Shown here in pieces: positions 37,280 to 46,925 of a stretch of DNA of 54,726 bases. Position 1 is the first letter of the stretch. Every line of letters begins with the position of its first letter. A program made the position numbers and the translations under genes. The stretch covers positions 1 to 54,726 of the forward strand of contig CACOKA010000003.1 of the NCBI GenBank assembly GCA_902627635.1. The letters run 5' to 3'. The stretch is from an uncultured Candidatus Actinomarina sp. (GTDB taxonomy: Bacteria; Actinomycetota; Acidimicrobiia; Actinomarinales; Actinomarinaceae). The notes under the pieces were generated by a model. That model saw only the letters and a program-made list of their open reading frames with translations, was not told the origin of the DNA and did not search any database.

Positions 37280-38542
37280 CTACGGAAATAATCCTCTAGT
37301 TAATTTTGCAGCAGCCACTTTTTTAATTCCTTTTATTAAAGCAGCTGTTCTTAAGTCAACTTTATTTTTTTCAGAAATAATCCATACCTCTTCAAAGGCT
37401 GAGGTTAGAACATCGATCAATCGTTCATGTAGTTCTTTTTCTTTCCATAAATAGTTTTGTGTATTTTGAACCCATTCAAAATAACTAGCAGTAACGCCGC
37501 CTGCATTAGCAAGAATATCAGGTATTAGTAAAACTCCATTTTCCCTAAGTATTTTATCTGCACTAAGAGTTGTTGGAGAATTTGCGCCCTCAGCAATAAT
37601 TTTTGCTTTAATATTTTCTGCGTTATTTGATGTTATAACACCGCCAACAGCGGCAGGAATCAAAATATCACAATCAATTTCCAAAATTTCATCGTCAAAA
37701 TTGTCGGCACCATCAAAATCCTTTACAGTTTTATTTTTAGCTGTGTGTTTAAAAAGTTCAGGAATATTAATTCCATCCTTATTATAAATAGCACCGCCTA
37801 GATCATTTACAGCAATCACTTTTGCTCCTCTTTCGTATGAGTCAAGAGCTGCATACCGCCCAACATTTCCAAATCCTTGGATAACAATTGTTGAGTTTTC
37901 ATATTGTAAATTTAATTTATTTAAAGCTGCGTTTGCAATGGCTATAACACCTCTTCCGGTTGCTTCTCTTCTTGTGATAGAACCACCAAGTGAAGCTGGT
38001 TTTCCAGTTACAATTCCTGGTTGTGGTGACCCAACGAAATTACTGTAGGTATCCATGATCCATGCCATAGTCTGTTCATCTGTTCCAAGGTCTGGACCTG
38101 GAATATCCTTATCAACACCAATCAATGGTAATAATTCAGCCGTGTATCTTCTTGTTACTCTTTGTTTCTCTTGTTTTGAAAGGGGGTTTGGATCAATTGC
38201 AACACCACCCTTTGCTCCACCATAAGGTAAACCTACTATTGCTGACTTCCATGACATCAAAATTGCCAGTGCTGTAACCTCTCCTAAATTTACATTTGAA
38301 GCATATCTAATACCACCTTTAGTTGGTCCCATTGATAAAACATGTTGTACTCGATATCCAATTACAGTTTCTACCTCATCATACTCATCTCTTCTGAATG
38401 GAAATGTCACTGTAAGTGCTCTTTGAGGGAGTTTCAATCTTTCTTTAATATTTGAATCAAGATTAATGAATTCAGTTACTTCATCATATTGCTTGATGAC
38501 CTCTCTATACATGCCTGACTCGAAAAGGTCTGAATTACTCAT
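37280..38542 (-). CDS. Glutamate dehydrogenase (Glu/Leu/Phe/Val family)
   Basis: GYRVQHVLSMGPTKGGIRYA, MSWKSAIVGLPYGGAKGGV, GPDLGTDEQTMAWIMDTY, IQGFGNVGRYAA, AEGANSPTT. Confidence 0.95.
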   Translation of the reverse strand: MSNSDLFESGMYREVIKQYDEVTEFINLDSNIKERLKLPQRALTVTFPFRRDEYDEVETVIGYRVQHVLSMGPTKGGIRYASNVNLGEVTALAILMSWKSAIVGLPYGGAKGGVAIDPNPLSKQEKQRVTRRYTAELLPLIGVDKDIPGPDLGTDEQTMAWIMDTYSNFVGSPQPGIVTGKPASLGGSITRREATGRGVIAIANAALNKLNLQYENSTIVIQGFGNVGRYAALDSYERGAKVIAVNDLGGAIYNKDGINIPELFKHTAKNKTVKDFDGADNFDDEILEIDCDILIPAAVGGVITSNNAENIKAKIIAEGANSPTTLSADKILRENGVLLIPDILANAGGVTASYFEWVQNTQNYLWKEKELHERLIDVLTSAFEEVWIISEKNKVDLRTAALIKGIKKVAAAKLTRGLFP

Positions 38543-38625
38543 TACATGGCTATATTATTCTAAAAAACAACTTGTTGTATGTTTTTTTACATTTTTTGTC
38601 ATATCCGTTTTCTATTATTTCTTTT

Positions 38626-38742
38626 ATGAAAAATAACAAAATTGAAGATATTCTTAAATCATGCGGATTGGAAGCAGTGATTGTTTGCTACCAACATAAT
38701 GACAGCTGTAAATGTCATGAAGATTATAGAAAAGCCGCTTAG
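38626..38742 (+). CDS. Candidate small Cys-rich protein (38 aa)
   Basis: ATG...TAG encodes MKNNKIEDILKSCGLEAVIVCYQHNDSCKCHEDYRKAA; directly upstream of the 38756 gene. Confidence 0.45.
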   Translation: MKNNKIEDILKSCGLEAVIVCYQHNDSCKCHEDYRKAA

Positions 38743-38755
38743 TTTAGGAGTAAAT

Positions 38756-39316
38756 ATGAGTAATAATTTAGATGAAATATTGTCTTTAACAAAAGAGATA
38801 ACATATCAGGATGGTGATGACTTTGATATTACTGTTACTGAATATGGAGAAGAACTTTCCAAAACAAACGATATTGAGTTCCTTTGGATAGCCAGAAATA
38901 CTAGCTCAACCGTAAAAAAAGCAACTACAAATATTAAGTCTTTTAATGATCAAAATATTGCAAAAAACGTTGAAGAAAATGGACCTGTAAGGCTTGGAGA
39001 TGAAGTATTTGTATTTAACAAATCTTACAATTGGAAAGTTCAAAATTTAAGAAAATTTATTGAGTGGATTATTGAAAAATCAGATAACAATGAAGAGCTA
39101 GTTGAATCATTACTTGCAATACTTGGACAAACCTTTGTTCCAAAATTAAAGGGACTTGATGCTTTTTCAAATTCTAAAAATATTAATCCTGAAATGATTC
39201 GTGACACTTTTTTGTATAAAGAATGGAAAGAAAAAGCTGACTTGAAGAGTATAAATACAAATAACAGCACCGCCCCAAAATGGGCAAAAGAGCTAGGTCA
39301 TAAAGAAAGGAAATAA
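38756..39316 (+). CDS. Hypothetical protein upstream of Rad52-like gene
   Basis: ATG 38756 preceded by AGGAG (track start 38681 is an upstream TTG); ends next to the Rad52-like ATG. Confidence 0.75.
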   Translation: MSNNLDEILSLTKEITYQDGDDFDITVTEYGEELSKTNDIEFLWIARNTSSTVKKATTNIKSFNDQNIAKNVEENGPVRLGDEVFVFNKSYNWKVQNLRKFIEWIIEKSDNNEELVESLLAILGQTFVPKLKGLDAFSNSKNINPEMIRDTFLYKEWKEKADLKSINTNNSTAPKWAKELGHKERK

Positions 39317-39744
39317 TGAATCAATTATACGAACTATCAAGACAATTTCCAGATGAGTGGATAAAACCCGCTCCAAAAGGAAAATTTGGAAACTATATTC
39401 CACATTCTGTCATTACTCAAAGACTTCTAGAAGTATGTGGGCCTTTCAATTGGGAGGTTGTTCAATTAATCAGACAAGAAAATAATGGAAAAGTAGTTGG
39501 TTGCTTTGGCAAACTGACAACACAAATTGATGGTAAATCAGTAACCATAACATCTATTGGAGATGTTGAACACGATCAAGGAAGTGATGGTATGAATGCT
39601 AAACATGCTGAATCAGATGCCTTCAAAAGATGTGCTATGAAAGTTGGTCTTGGATTACATCTTTGGGCTGGTGAAGAATATTACTTAGATAAAAAACTTA
39701 GCGAAGCTGAAGGAAAGAAAAACATAAAGTTACAATCTGCTTAA
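39316..39744 (+). CDS. Rad52-like single-strand annealing protein
   Basis: GNYIPHSVITQRLLEVCGPFNWEV, GKLTTQIDGKSVTITSIGDVEHD, AKHAESDAFKRCAMKVGLGLHLW. Confidence 0.75.
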   Translation: MNQLYELSRQFPDEWIKPAPKGKFGNYIPHSVITQRLLEVCGPFNWEVVQLIRQENNGKVVGCFGKLTTQIDGKSVTITSIGDVEHDQGSDGMNAKHAESDAFKRCAMKVGLGLHLWAGEEYYLDKKLSEAEGKKNIKLQSA

Positions 39745-40196
39745 CTCTGTATTTTTCCATCCCTTGATTCAATAAACATTGTTAAGGGGCCATCGTTAAC
39801 AAGTGAAACTTCCATTAAAGCACCAAAAATACCCTGCTTTACTGTACAACTATCAGAAAAAATCTGAGCAACATCATCGATCATTTCTTTTGCGATCTCA
39901 GGATCTTGAGAATTTATAAATGACGGCCTATTTCCTTTTTGAATATTTCCACTTAATGTGAATTGACTTACTAAAAGTATCTCTCCCCCTGCATCAATTA
40001 TTGATTTATTCATTTTTCCATTTTCATCAGAAAATATTCTTAAATTAATAATCTTCTTTGTCAAAGTTTCTATATCTTCTGAAGTATCACCTTTTTCGAT
40101 ACACCATAAAAGTAAATAACCACAGTCAATATTTGAAACTAAAGCGTTATCGACTTTCACAGAAGCAGATTTAACTCTTTGCAAAACAACTTTCAT
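39741..40196 (-). CDS. dtd: D-aminoacyl-tRNA deacylase
   Basis: MKVVLQRVKSASVKVDN, LLVSQFTLSGNIQKGNRPSF, GIFGALMEVSLVNDGPLTMFIES. Confidence 0.95.
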   Translation of the reverse strand: MKVVLQRVKSASVKVDNALVSNIDCGYLLLWCIEKGDTSEDIETLTKKIINLRIFSDENGKMNKSIIDAGGEILLVSQFTLSGNIQKGNRPSFINSQDPEIAKEMIDDVAQIFSDSCTVKQGIFGALMEVSLVNDGPLTMFIESRDGKIQS

Positions 40197-40215
40197 AATA
40201 TTCTATGATAATTAT

Positions 40216-40635
40216 ATGGGATTAGATAAAAAAACGATTGCAATGGCAAAAGAGCCTAATTATGCAACTTTAACTACACTTTTTAAAAGTGGTGCCCCCC
40301 AGACACATGTAATGTGGGTTGACACAGATGGTGAAAATATCTTAATAAACACAGAAATCCACCGAAGAAAATATTTAAATGTTCAAGATGATCCAAGAGT
40401 TAATGTAATGATCTGGAAACATGACAATGAATTTAAATTTGTTGAAATTAGAGGTGAAGTAGTAGGTGAAATTACCGGGGAAGATGCTTTAAAAAATATT
40501 AATGATTTATCACACAAATATTGGAATAAACCATATCCATTCGAAATTCAATCTGAAAGAATAATTTTAAAAATAAAAGCTAAAAGAGAATTCTTTTTCA
40601 ACCTTAAAGATCAAGATTTTGAAGGTTTGTCGTAA
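40216..40635 (+). CDS. PPOX-class (F420-dependent type) oxidoreductase
   Basis: NYATLTTLFKSGAPQTHVMWVD, NTEIHRRKYLNVQDDPRVNVMIW, VEIRGEVVG. Confidence 0.82.
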   Translation: MGLDKKTIAMAKEPNYATLTTLFKSGAPQTHVMWVDTDGENILINTEIHRRKYLNVQDDPRVNVMIWKHDNEFKFVEIRGEVVGEITGEDALKNINDLSHKYWNKPYPFEIQSERIILKIKAKREFFFNLKDQDFEGLS

Positions 40636-41477
40636 TTATAAAAACCTTCTCCTGTTTTTACGCCCAATTTTCCGTCTTTAACTTTTTCTTCTAAAAATTT
40701 CTTGGGTTTATCTTTTAGATTTTTTGTCTCGTTATAGATTTTAAGTTTTGAATAGTAACTAATGTCCAATCCTGAGTAATCAGTCAATTCAAATGGGCCT
40801 AATGGATGGTTCAATCCTTTCTTAATAGCCAAGTCTATATCTTTGAAGTCGGCTATCCCCTCATCATATAGTTCGTAGGCCTCATCAACTAACGCACCTA
40901 ACATCCTGTTTACAATAAAGCCTGGGGTTTCTTTTTTTAACGTTACGACTGTCCTTCCCATTAAATTACTTAATTCTTTAGTCCTATCAACCACTTCTTT
41001 ATTAGTAGATTCTGGAAATGAGATTTCAATAAGATCCATTCTTAATGGTGGGTAGAAGAAATGCATGTTTATAAATCTTTCAGGATGTTTACAGTGTTGT
41101 GCAATTTCTGACGCAGCTATAAATGAACTATTTGTCGCAAGAACTACATCTTTATCAAGTATGTTTGAAATAGAGGCAAAAATATCTTTTTTTACGTCAA
41201 ACCTCTCAACCACTGCTTCTATTACAAATGTTTTATCATTTACTACTGTTTCGAGTGAATCATAAACTTTGAGATTTTGATTGTAATTATCTAAGTTTTC
41301 TTTTTGTAATAAGTCTTTAGATACTAAATTTTCAATATTGTCTTTAGTAAAAATTAATTTACTTTCTAAATATTCTTTATTGTTATCAAAGATACTCGTT
41401 TCATGACCAGACATTGCTGATAAAGCAGCAATCTGACTTCCCATTTGTCCACCACCAATAACAGCAACTTTTTCCAT
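40611..41477 (-). CDS. 3-hydroxyacyl-CoA (3-hydroxybutyryl-CoA) dehydrogenase
   Basis: VAVIGGGQMGSQIAALSAMSGHE, NSSFIAASEIA, NMHFFYPPLRMDLIEI, GFIVNRMLGAL. Confidence 0.93.
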   Translation of the reverse strand: MEKVAVIGGGQMGSQIAALSAMSGHETSIFDNNKEYLESKLIFTKDNIENLVSKDLLQKENLDNYNQNLKVYDSLETVVNDKTFVIEAVVERFDVKKDIFASISNILDKDVVLATNSSFIAASEIAQHCKHPERFINMHFFYPPLRMDLIEISFPESTNKEVVDRTKELSNLMGRTVVTLKKETPGFIVNRMLGALVDEAYELYDEGIADFKDIDLAIKKGLNHPLGPFELTDYSGLDISYYSKLKIYNETKNLKDKPKKFLEEKVKDGKLGVKTGEGFYNYDKPSKS

Positions 41478-41479
41478 AA

Positions 41480-42685
41480 TTATCTATGTTTGTTAATTTC
41501 TCTTCTTGCAATTGATCTTAAATGAACTTCATCTGGCCCATCTGCAATTCTTAATACTCGAGCTCCAGCAGACATTCTTGCCAATGGTGTATCTTGAGAT
41601 AACCCCATTGCACCATGTGTTTGTATAGCTTTATCAATTACATAAGAAGCAGCCTCAACAACAGATACTTTTATAGATGAGATTTCTATTTTTGCCTCTT
41701 CTTTACCAACTGTATCGATTAGCCAAGCAGTTTTTAAAGTAAGCAGTCTTGCTTCTTCTATTTTTATTCTTGACCGAGCAATCCAATCCTGAATAACACC
41801 CTGTTCAGCTAATTTTTGACCAAATGTTTCTCTTTCAAGTGAGCGATCAATCATCAGAGATAATGCTCTCTCTGCCATTCCTATAGCCCTCATGCAATGA
41901 TGTATTCTTCCAGGTCCAAGCCTTGCTTGTGCTATCTTAAAACCCATTCCCTCTCCCCCAATGATGTTAGATTTTGGAACAACAACATTTTCAAATAAAA
42001 GCTCTGGATGTCCTGTATATCCATCGTCATATCCGAATACTTGCATTGGTCTAATTATTGATAATCCTTCGCTATCCATAGGAACTAATACCTGACTTTG
42101 CCTCTGATATGGTGGACTATCTGGATTTGTTACGCCCATAAAGATACATATTTTTGCGTTTGGATTTATTGCGTTTGAAGTCCACCATTTTCGACCATTT
42201 ATTACATAATTATCTCCATCACTGACAATTGAACTTCCTATATTTGTAGCGTCTGAAGAGGCAACATTTGGCTCTGTCATTGCAAAGCATGATCTTATTT
42301 TGCCTTCGAGAAGCGGTTCAAGCCATTGTTTTTTTTGCTCTGCTGTTCCAAATTCATTTAAGATTTCCATGTTTCCTGTATCTGGGGCAGAACAATTAAA
42401 CACTTCTGGTGCCCACCAATTATGACCTGTGATTTCAGCTAATGGTGCATAATCAACATTTGATAATCCGTATCCATATTCATTATCAGGAAGAAATAAA
42501 TTCCACAAATTTTCACTTTTAGCTTTTGATTTAAGCTCCTCCAAAATTTCGGGAATATGTAGTGGATCTCCTGAGTCAATAATTGCTTTCTCATATAATT
42601 CCTCATTTGGATAAATATGATCAGAAAAAAAAGTTTTTAGCTTATCTTGTAATTCAAGTGACTCTTTAGAGAAATTAAAATCCAT
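41480..42685 (-). CDS. Acyl-CoA dehydrogenase
   Basis: CFAMTEPNVASSDATNI, NGRKWWTSNA, QTHGAMGLSQDTPLARM, GPDEVHLRSIAR. Confidence 0.93.
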   Translation of the reverse strand: MDFNFSKESLELQDKLKTFFSDHIYPNEELYEKAIIDSGDPLHIPEILEELKSKAKSENLWNLFLPDNEYGYGLSNVDYAPLAEITGHNWWAPEVFNCSAPDTGNMEILNEFGTAEQKKQWLEPLLEGKIRSCFAMTEPNVASSDATNIGSSIVSDGDNYVINGRKWWTSNAINPNAKICIFMGVTNPDSPPYQRQSQVLVPMDSEGLSIIRPMQVFGYDDGYTGHPELLFENVVVPKSNIIGGEGMGFKIAQARLGPGRIHHCMRAIGMAERALSLMIDRSLERETFGQKLAEQGVIQDWIARSRIKIEEARLLTLKTAWLIDTVGKEEAKIEISSIKVSVVEAASYVIDKAIQTHGAMGLSQDTPLARMSAGARVLRIADGPDEVHLRSIARREINKHR

Positions 42686-42745
42686 TATTCTTATTGTATC
42701 AATTTAAACTTCTGAACCAAAAAACTTTCATTAATATGTTCTTAA

Positions 42746-43762
42746 ATGGACTTTTTTAATGAAAAACTTAAAAAATATATTTCTACAGTTGTAGATATTT
42801 CAGATGATTTTAATTTTGAACAATTTAAAGTAGGAAGATCTAACATTACATTCAAAATTTTTGATGATTCAAATTCATTTGTATTAAGAAGACCCCCATT
42901 CGGACTCAAATTAGAATCTGCACACAATATGGGTAGAGAGTACAAAATACTAAAAGTTCTAAATAAAAATGGTTTAAGGGTTCCAAAACCATTGTATCTA
43001 TATGACAAGATGGAGCTATCTTCAGATGATTTTTATATTATGGAATTTATTGAGGGTGAGACGATAGCTAACTACCAAGTAGCAGATAGCTATGACCAAA
43101 TACAAAAAAAAATAATTACTGAATCATTTATAAAAGCTCTTACAGAAATACATAATTTTGATGTTTTAAGTTCAGAATTAAGTGATTTGGGAAAACATGA
43201 GGATTATGTTGTACGACAAATTAACAGATGGAATAAACAATTCCAATCTCAAAAAGTTAGGGAGATAAAAGAATTAGAAAGTGCCACTAATTTACTTCTT
43301 GAAAACATACCTTCCCAACAAACTGTTGGAATAGTTCATGGAGATTACAGATTAGACAATGTACGAGTAAACAATAACGAAGTAACTGCCGTACTGGATT
43401 GGGAACTTTGCACTTTAGGAGACCCCCTTGCAGACATGGGGACAGTCATAGCATCTTGGAATACAAAGAAGGAAAAAGACTCACCATTTATCTATTCGCC
43501 TACCCTTTCAGACGGATTTCCCTCACGCAAGGATGTTATTGAATTATATTTAAATAATTCAAATCTAGATTTAAAAGATATTGAATTTTATACAAGGTTG
43601 TCTTATTGGAAACATGCAATGATTATGGAGGGGGTTTACATAAGATATTCTATGGGATCATATGGAAAAACAAATGAAAATGAAATAGAATCATTTAAGA
43701 ACAGTACAATAAAGTTTGCAAATAAAGCTACGAATAAAAATTTATTAGAGGAGATAACATGA
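42746..43762 (+). CDS. Aminoglycoside phosphotransferase-fold (ACAD10/11-type) kinase-like protein
   Basis: FVLRRPPFG, GIVHGDYRLDNVRVNNNEVTAVLDWELCTLGDPLADMG. Confidence 0.9.
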   Translation: MDFFNEKLKKYISTVVDISDDFNFEQFKVGRSNITFKIFDDSNSFVLRRPPFGLKLESAHNMGREYKILKVLNKNGLRVPKPLYLYDKMELSSDDFYIMEFIEGETIANYQVADSYDQIQKKIITESFIKALTEIHNFDVLSSELSDLGKHEDYVVRQINRWNKQFQSQKVREIKELESATNLLLENIPSQQTVGIVHGDYRLDNVRVNNNEVTAVLDWELCTLGDPLADMGTVIASWNTKKEKDSPFIYSPTLSDGFPSRKDVIELYLNNSNLDLKDIEFYTRLSYWKHAMIMEGVYIRYSMGSYGKTNENEIESFKNSTIKFANKATNKNLLEEIT

Positions 43763-44220
43763 TGATTGTACCTGCAGAAGAAATGGAAAAATATATTGGT
43801 CAAGAGGTTGGTGTTTCAGACTGGTTTGAAATAAATCAAGATAGGATAAATCAATTTGCAGAAGGTACAAACGATCATCAATTTATACATGTTGATGAAG
43901 AAATGGCTAAAAGTACACCATGGGGATCAACAATAGCTCACGGATTTTTGACATTGAGTATGATAACTTACTTATCTGTAGACAACACTGTTATGCCAGA
44001 GAATATACAAATGGCAATTAATTATGGGCTTGATAAGGTTCGTTTTATGGAAGCTGTTCCAGTAAATAGCAAAATAAGAGGAAGATTTGTTTTGTCAGAT
44101 GTTCAGTATAAAAAAGCTGGTAGATGGTTGGTAAAGCATACTGCTACAATTGAAATAGAAGGTAAGGATAAACCAGCAGCTATTGTTGAACCTTTAACTT
44201 TATTTGTAATTACAGAATAG
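43759..44220 (+). CDS. MaoC-like (R)-hydratase
   Basis: [36 protein letters not shown]. Confidence 0.93.
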   Translation: MMIVPAEEMEKYIGQEVGVSDWFEINQDRINQFAEGTNDHQFIHVDEEMAKSTPWGSTIAHGFLTLSMITYLSVDNTVMPENIQMAINYGLDKVRFMEAVPVNSKIRGRFVLSDVQYKKAGRWLVKHTATIEIEGKDKPAAIVEPLTLFVITE

Positions 44221-44237
44221 AAGAAAGAAGACTAAAT

Positions 44238-45416
44238 ATGAGGGAAGCAGTAATTGTATCAGCAGCAAGAACACCTATTGGAAAAGCATACCGTGGGGCT
44301 TATAACAAAACAGATGCTCCTACATTGGGTTCTTATTCAATAAAAGAAGCTGTCGAAAGAGCAAAAGTTGATCCAAATGAAATAGAAGATGTCATTATGG
44401 GTTGTGCTCAACAACAAGGTTCACAAGCATTAAACATCGGAAGATTAAGTGGAATTGCAGCAGGGTTACCAATTACTGTTCCAGGAATGACTATTGATAG
44501 ACAATGTTCTTCTGGCCTAATGGCAATTGCTACTGGTGCAAAACAAATAATGACAGATAATATGAATGTTGTTGTAGCAGGTGGTGTTGAATCTATATCT
44601 TTAGTCCAAACTGCTGAATTACGATTTGCTCCAGACCCAAATGTCGTAAGACTTGCCGACAATGCTTATATGCCGATGATAGAAACTGCTGATTTTGTTG
44701 CTGAAAAATATAATATCTCAAGAGAGTATCAAGATGAATATTCATTACAAAGTCAACAAAGAACTGCAGCTGCTCAAGAAAGTAACAAGTTTGATGACGA
44801 AATTATTTCAACAAATACAACAAAGAGTGTAAAAAATAAAGAAACCGGTGAAGTTACCGATGAAGATGTTGAATTAACAAAAGATGAGGGAAATAGACCA
44901 GAGACAAATTTAGAAGGTCTTTCATCTCTACCTCCAGTTTACGGAGAAGGAAAATTCATTACAGCTGGTAATGCTTCTCAATTATCTGATGGTTCTGCTT
45001 CTGTTGTTTTAATGGAAGCAAGCGAAGCAGAAAAAAGAAGCTTGGAACCACTTGGATATTATAGAGGTATGACTGTTTCAGCACTAGCACCTGAAGAAAT
45101 GGGAATTGGTCCTGTATATGCAGTTCCAGATTTATTAAATAAATTTAATTTAAAAATTGAAGATATAGACCTTTGGGAGCTAAATGAAGCATTTGCTGTT
45201 CAAACTTTATACTGTAGAGATGAACTTGGTATAGACAACAGTATATATAACGTTAATGGTGGCTCAATATCAATTGGCCACCCATATGGAATGACTGGTG
45301 CAAGAATGACAATGCATGCACTAATAGAAGGTAAAAGAAGAAACGCAAAATTCGTGGTTGTGACTATGTGTGTCGGTGGTGGTATGGGTGCAGCTGGTCT
45401 ATTTGAGGTTATTTAG
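44238..45416 (+). CDS. Acetyl-CoA C-acyltransferase (thiolase)
   Basis: [51 protein letters not shown]. Confidence 0.94.
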   Translation: MREAVIVSAARTPIGKAYRGAYNKTDAPTLGSYSIKEAVERAKVDPNEIEDVIMGCAQQQGSQALNIGRLSGIAAGLPITVPGMTIDRQCSSGLMAIATGAKQIMTDNMNVVVAGGVESISLVQTAELRFAPDPNVVRLADNAYMPMIETADFVAEKYNISREYQDEYSLQSQQRTAAAQESNKFDDEIISTNTTKSVKNKETGEVTDEDVELTKDEGNRPETNLEGLSSLPPVYGEGKFITAGNASQLSDGSASVVLMEASEAEKRSLEPLGYYRGMTVSALAPEEMGIGPVYAVPDLLNKFNLKIEDIDLWELNEAFAVQTLYCRDELGIDNSIYNVNGGSISIGHPYGMTGARMTMHALIEGKRRNAKFVVVTMCVGGGMGAAGLFEVI

Positions 45417-45470
45417 GTCATAAATTTCTAACTAAATTTTAAATCACAATCTTACAATTTATAATGTTGT

Positions 45471-46925
45471 ATGGAAAAAATTCATACAAAAAGAGATTAT
45501 CTTGATTCTCTTAAAAATAGAAATCTAACTATCTATCTCATGGGTGAACTCGTAAAAGATCCCCTCTCTCACCCAATTATTAAACCAAGTATCGAAGCTA
45601 TGGCAGAAACTTATGCACTAGCAGATAGAGATCCTGAATTAGCCACAACTATTTCACCATATACAAATGAACCAATTAATAGATTCTTACATATTGCGAA
45701 TAGCAATGAAGATTTATTTATGCAAAATGAAATGCAAAGAAGACTTGGTCAACTAACCGGTACTTGTTTTCAAAGGTGCGTTGGAATGGATGCATTTAAT
45801 GCCCTTCATTCAGTTACTTATGAAATTGATGAAAAATACGATACAGATTACCATAAAAAATTTATCAGTTTCTTAACAAAAATGCACGAAGGAAACCTAG
45901 TTATTGGTGGAGCTATGACAGATGTTAAAGGCGATAGATCAAAACCTCCCCATCAACAAGCAGATCAAGATCTATATCTAAGAGTTGTAAATAGAGATGA
46001 TAATGGTGTTTATGTTTCAGGAGCTAAAGCACATCAGACAGGTTGTATAAATTCACACTGGATGGTGGTTATGCCGACATTAAGACTAACTGAAAATGAT
46101 AAAGATTATGCGATCGTAGGGGCATTGCCAATTGAAACTGAAGGTATTACATATATTTATGGACGTCAATCTTGTGATACAAGAAGTATGGAACCAGGAG
46201 AATATGATGTTGGAAATAAATATTTTGCTGGTCAGGAAGCAATGGTTATTTTTGATAATGTATTTATTCCAAATGAGCTCATATTTATGAATGGTGAATA
46301 TGATTTTGCTGCAATGCTTGTTGAAAGATTTACATGCTACCATCGAAGGTCCTACGTATGTAAATCTGGTGTTGGAGATGTAATGATTGGGGCTGCAGCC
46401 AGTATTGCAGAATATAACGGAGTTGAAGATAAGTCACATATCAAAGAAAAGCTGATTGAAATGAATAAATTGAATGAAACAATTTATGCCACAGGTATTG
46501 CTTCATCTTTGCAAGGTAAGAAAACAAGAAGTGGCAATTTCATAAATGATGATTTATTGGCAAATGTATGCAAACAGCATGTTACAAAGGAAACTTATGA
46601 AATAGGAAGGCTAGCTCAAGACTTAGCCGGAGGACTAGTTGCTTCGATGCCTTCAGGTATAGACATAAATGAAAGTGAGATGTCTCCAAATTTATTGAAA
46701 TATCTAAAGGGTAAAGAGGACATAAACACTGAAGATCGTGTGAGCATGCTTAGACTAATTGAAAATATGACACTAGGAAGGAATGCTGTTGCATATTTAA
46801 CTGAATCAATGCACGGTGCTGGTTCACCACAAGCTCAAAGAATACAAATTTCAAGAAAAGTTGATATTGAAGAGAAGAAAAACTTTGCTAAAAAACTTTC
46901 AGGAATAATAAATAGAGAAGATTAA
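45471..46925 (+). CDS. 4-hydroxybutyryl-CoA dehydratase / 4-HPA 3-monooxygenase family protein (AbfD-like)
   Basis: GTCFQRCVGMDAFNAL (CX3C), GAMTDVKGDRSKPPHQQADQDLYLRVV, CYHRRSYVCKSGVGDVMIGAA (candidate cluster His and Cys). Confidence 0.8.
   Translation: MEKIHTKRDYLDSLKNRNLTIYLMGELVKDPLSHPIIKPSIEAMAETYALADRDPELATTISPYTNEPINRFLHIANSNEDLFMQNEMQRRLGQLTGTCFQRCVGMDAFNALHSVTYEIDEKYDTDYHKKFISFLTKMHEGNLVIGGAMTDVKGDRSKPPHQQADQDLYLRVVNRDDNGVYVSGAKAHQTGCINSHWMVVMPTLRLTENDKDYAIVGALPIETEGITYIYGRQSCDTRSMEPGEYDVGNKYFAGQEAMVIFDNVFIPNELIFMNGEYDFAAMLVERFTCYHRRSYVCKSGVGDVMIGAAASIAEYNGVEDKSHIKEKLIEMNKLNETIYATGIASSLQGKKTRSGNFINDDLLANVCKQHVTKETYEIGRLAQDLAGGLVASMPSGIDINESEMSPNLLKYLKGKEDINTEDRVSMLRLIENMTLGRNAVAYLTESMHGAGSPQAQRIQISRKVDIEEKKNFAKKLSGIINRED

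Noticed and set aside
33100-39744. Prophage
   Set aside because: No integrase, terminase, capsid, tail or att-like repeats seen; only recombination-type proteins, interrupted by a metabolic glutamate dehydrogenase.
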